A stretch of DNA of 7,302 nt from an uncultured Arenimonas sp. (GTDB taxonomy: Bacteria > Pseudomonadota > Gammaproteobacteria > Xanthomonadales > Xanthomonadaceae): positions 1 to 7,302 of the forward strand of contig CAMPHE010000081.1 in assembly GCA_946885815.1 (NCBI GenBank), written 5' to 3'. Positions 6,609 to 7,302 of this stretch are shown piece after piece. The stretch's first letter is position 1. Each line of letters starts with the position of its first letter. A program made the position numbers and the translations under genes. The notes below the pieces were generated by a model. That model was not told where the DNA came from. It made no database searches and saw only the letters and a program-made list of their open reading frames with translations.

Positions 6609-7302
6609 ATGCAGACCGTCCTTCCCGTCCAACGCGCGCTCCTCTCCGTCTCCGACAAGACCGGCATCGTCGAACTCGCGCGCGAGCTCGCCGCGCTCGG
6701 TGTCGCGCTGCTCAGCACCGGCGGCACCGCGAAGGCGCTGCGCGAGGCCGGCATCGACGTCACCGACGTCAGCGACGTCACCGGTTTCCCGGAAATCATG
6801 GACGGGCGCGTCAAGACGCTGCACCCGAAGATCCACGGCGGGCTGCTCGGGCGCCGCGGCGTCGACGATGCGGTGATGGCGCAGCATGGCATCGCGCCGA
6901 TCGACCTGCTGGTGGTGAACCTGTATCCGTTCGCGCAGACGGTGGCGAAGCCCGGCTGCACCTACGACGACGCGGTGGAGAACATCGACATCGGCGGCCC
7001 GGCGATGCTGCGCGCGGCGGCGAAGAACCATGCGCGCACCAGCGTGGTCGTCGACCCGGCCGATTACGCCGCGCTGCTCGATGCGCTGGCGGCCGGCGGC
7101 ACCGACGCCGCGCAGCGGCGCGCGTTCGCCGCGAAGGCGTATGCGCACACCGCGGCGTACGACGGACAGATCGCGTCGTGGCTGTCGCCGCGCGCCGCCG
7201 ATCCCGACGCCCCGGAGGCGTGGCCGAAGACGTTCCACGCGTCGCTTCACCTCGCGAGCGCGCTGCGCTACGGCGAGAACCCGCACCAGCGCGGCGCGCT
7301 GT
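6609..7302 (+). CDS. purH: Bifunctional AICAR transformylase / IMP cyclohydrolase (5' part)
   Basis: Catalyses the last two steps of IMP synthesis: formylation of AICAR with 10-formyl-tetrahydrofolate, then ring closure to IMP. The 231 visible codons are less than half of the usual ~525 aa; the frame is open to the window end. The N-terminal IMP cyclohydrolase domain is clear: [27 protein letters not shown], the loop [35 protein letters not shown], and [20 protein letters not shown]. The last residues ([13 protein letters not shown]) begin the AICAR transformylase domain. The ATG at 6609 gives the family N-terminus. The 23 bp between the inverted repeat and this ATG are pyrimidine-rich and hold no Shine-Dalgarno-like sequence, so initiation may be leaderless or otherwise unusual. 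I see no PurR-like operator. purD is the expected next gene in related genomes, but it lies outside the window. Confidence 0.96.
   Translation, partial: MQTVLPVQRALLSVSDKTGIVELARELAALGVALLSTGGTAKALREAGIDVTDVSDVTGFPEIMDGRVKTLHPKIHGGLLGRRGVDDAVMAQHGIAPIDLLVVNLYPFAQTVAKPGCTYDDAVENIDIGGPAMLRAAAKNHARTSVVVDPADYAALLDALAAGGTDAAQRRAFAAKAYAHTAAYDGQIASWLSPRAADPDAPEAWPKTFHASLHLASALRYGENPHQRGAL

Noticed and set aside
6756..6779. Three GACGTC words at 9-bp spacing in purH
   Set aside because: They encode the DVTDVSDVT segment, which lies in a conserved part of PurH, so ordinary codon choice explains the repetition.
6558..7286. 242-codon open frame on the - strand opposite purH
   Set aside because: purH motifs on the + strand are unambiguous; the opposite frame has no family features.
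1..7302. CRISPR array, tRNA or rRNA gene, prophage or defence system
   Set aside because: No spaced direct repeats of CRISPR type, no tRNA-like cloverleaf that I could recognise, and no transposase, integrase, nuclease or toxin-like protein; the genes are housekeeping functions.

Overview
The window is about 70% GC and looks like chromosomal DNA of a gammaproteobacterium, most likely Xanthomonadales (Lysobacteraceae/Xanthomonadaceae, Lysobacter- or Luteimonas-like). This rests on the GC-rich codon use, the protein variants and the gene order dsbD, aroQ, accB, accC, prmA, fis, purH. From memory, a similar order occurs in Pseudomonas. The genus cannot be fixed from the sequence alone. All genes are on the + strand and coding density is high.

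Layout. (1) 1-2127: the 3' part of a DsbD/ScsB-type transmembrane thiol-disulfide reductase, overlapping by 4 bp (ATGA) a membrane-anchored TlpA-like thioredoxin. Together they form a periplasmic reducing module. (2) 2128-5440: aroQ, accB, accC and prmA, tightly packed and probably one transcription unit. They encode a shikimate-pathway enzyme, two acetyl-CoA carboxylase subunits (the committed step of fatty-acid synthesis) and the ribosomal protein L11 methyltransferase. An 80-bp leader before aroQ carries a perfect 15-bp palindrome. (3) 5441-5570: an intergenic gap filled mostly by an 89-bp imperfect inverted repeat built from ACGCGGAT words. (4) 5571-6490: a short DUF3426 membrane protein without the N-terminal zinc ribbon usual in its family, then fis with a TTG start. 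(5) 6491-6608: a second inverted repeat, with perfect 24-bp arms and about 50% GC, ending 23 bp before purH. (6) 6609-7302: the 5' part of purH (purine biosynthesis), cut by the window end.

The genes are mostly conserved housekeeping functions: periplasmic redox, aromatic amino acids, fatty acids, ribosome modification, nucleoid and rRNA control, and purines. I see no defence system, CRISPR array, prophage, transposase or RNA gene. No gene here looks like a new biological system. The least explained parts are non-coding: the two structurally similar inverted repeats, each with three GGAT words per arm, that bracket the DUF3426-fis pair, and the palindrome before aroQ. The best guess for the repeats is short dispersed REPIN- or MITE-like elements, but their copy number cannot be seen from one window.
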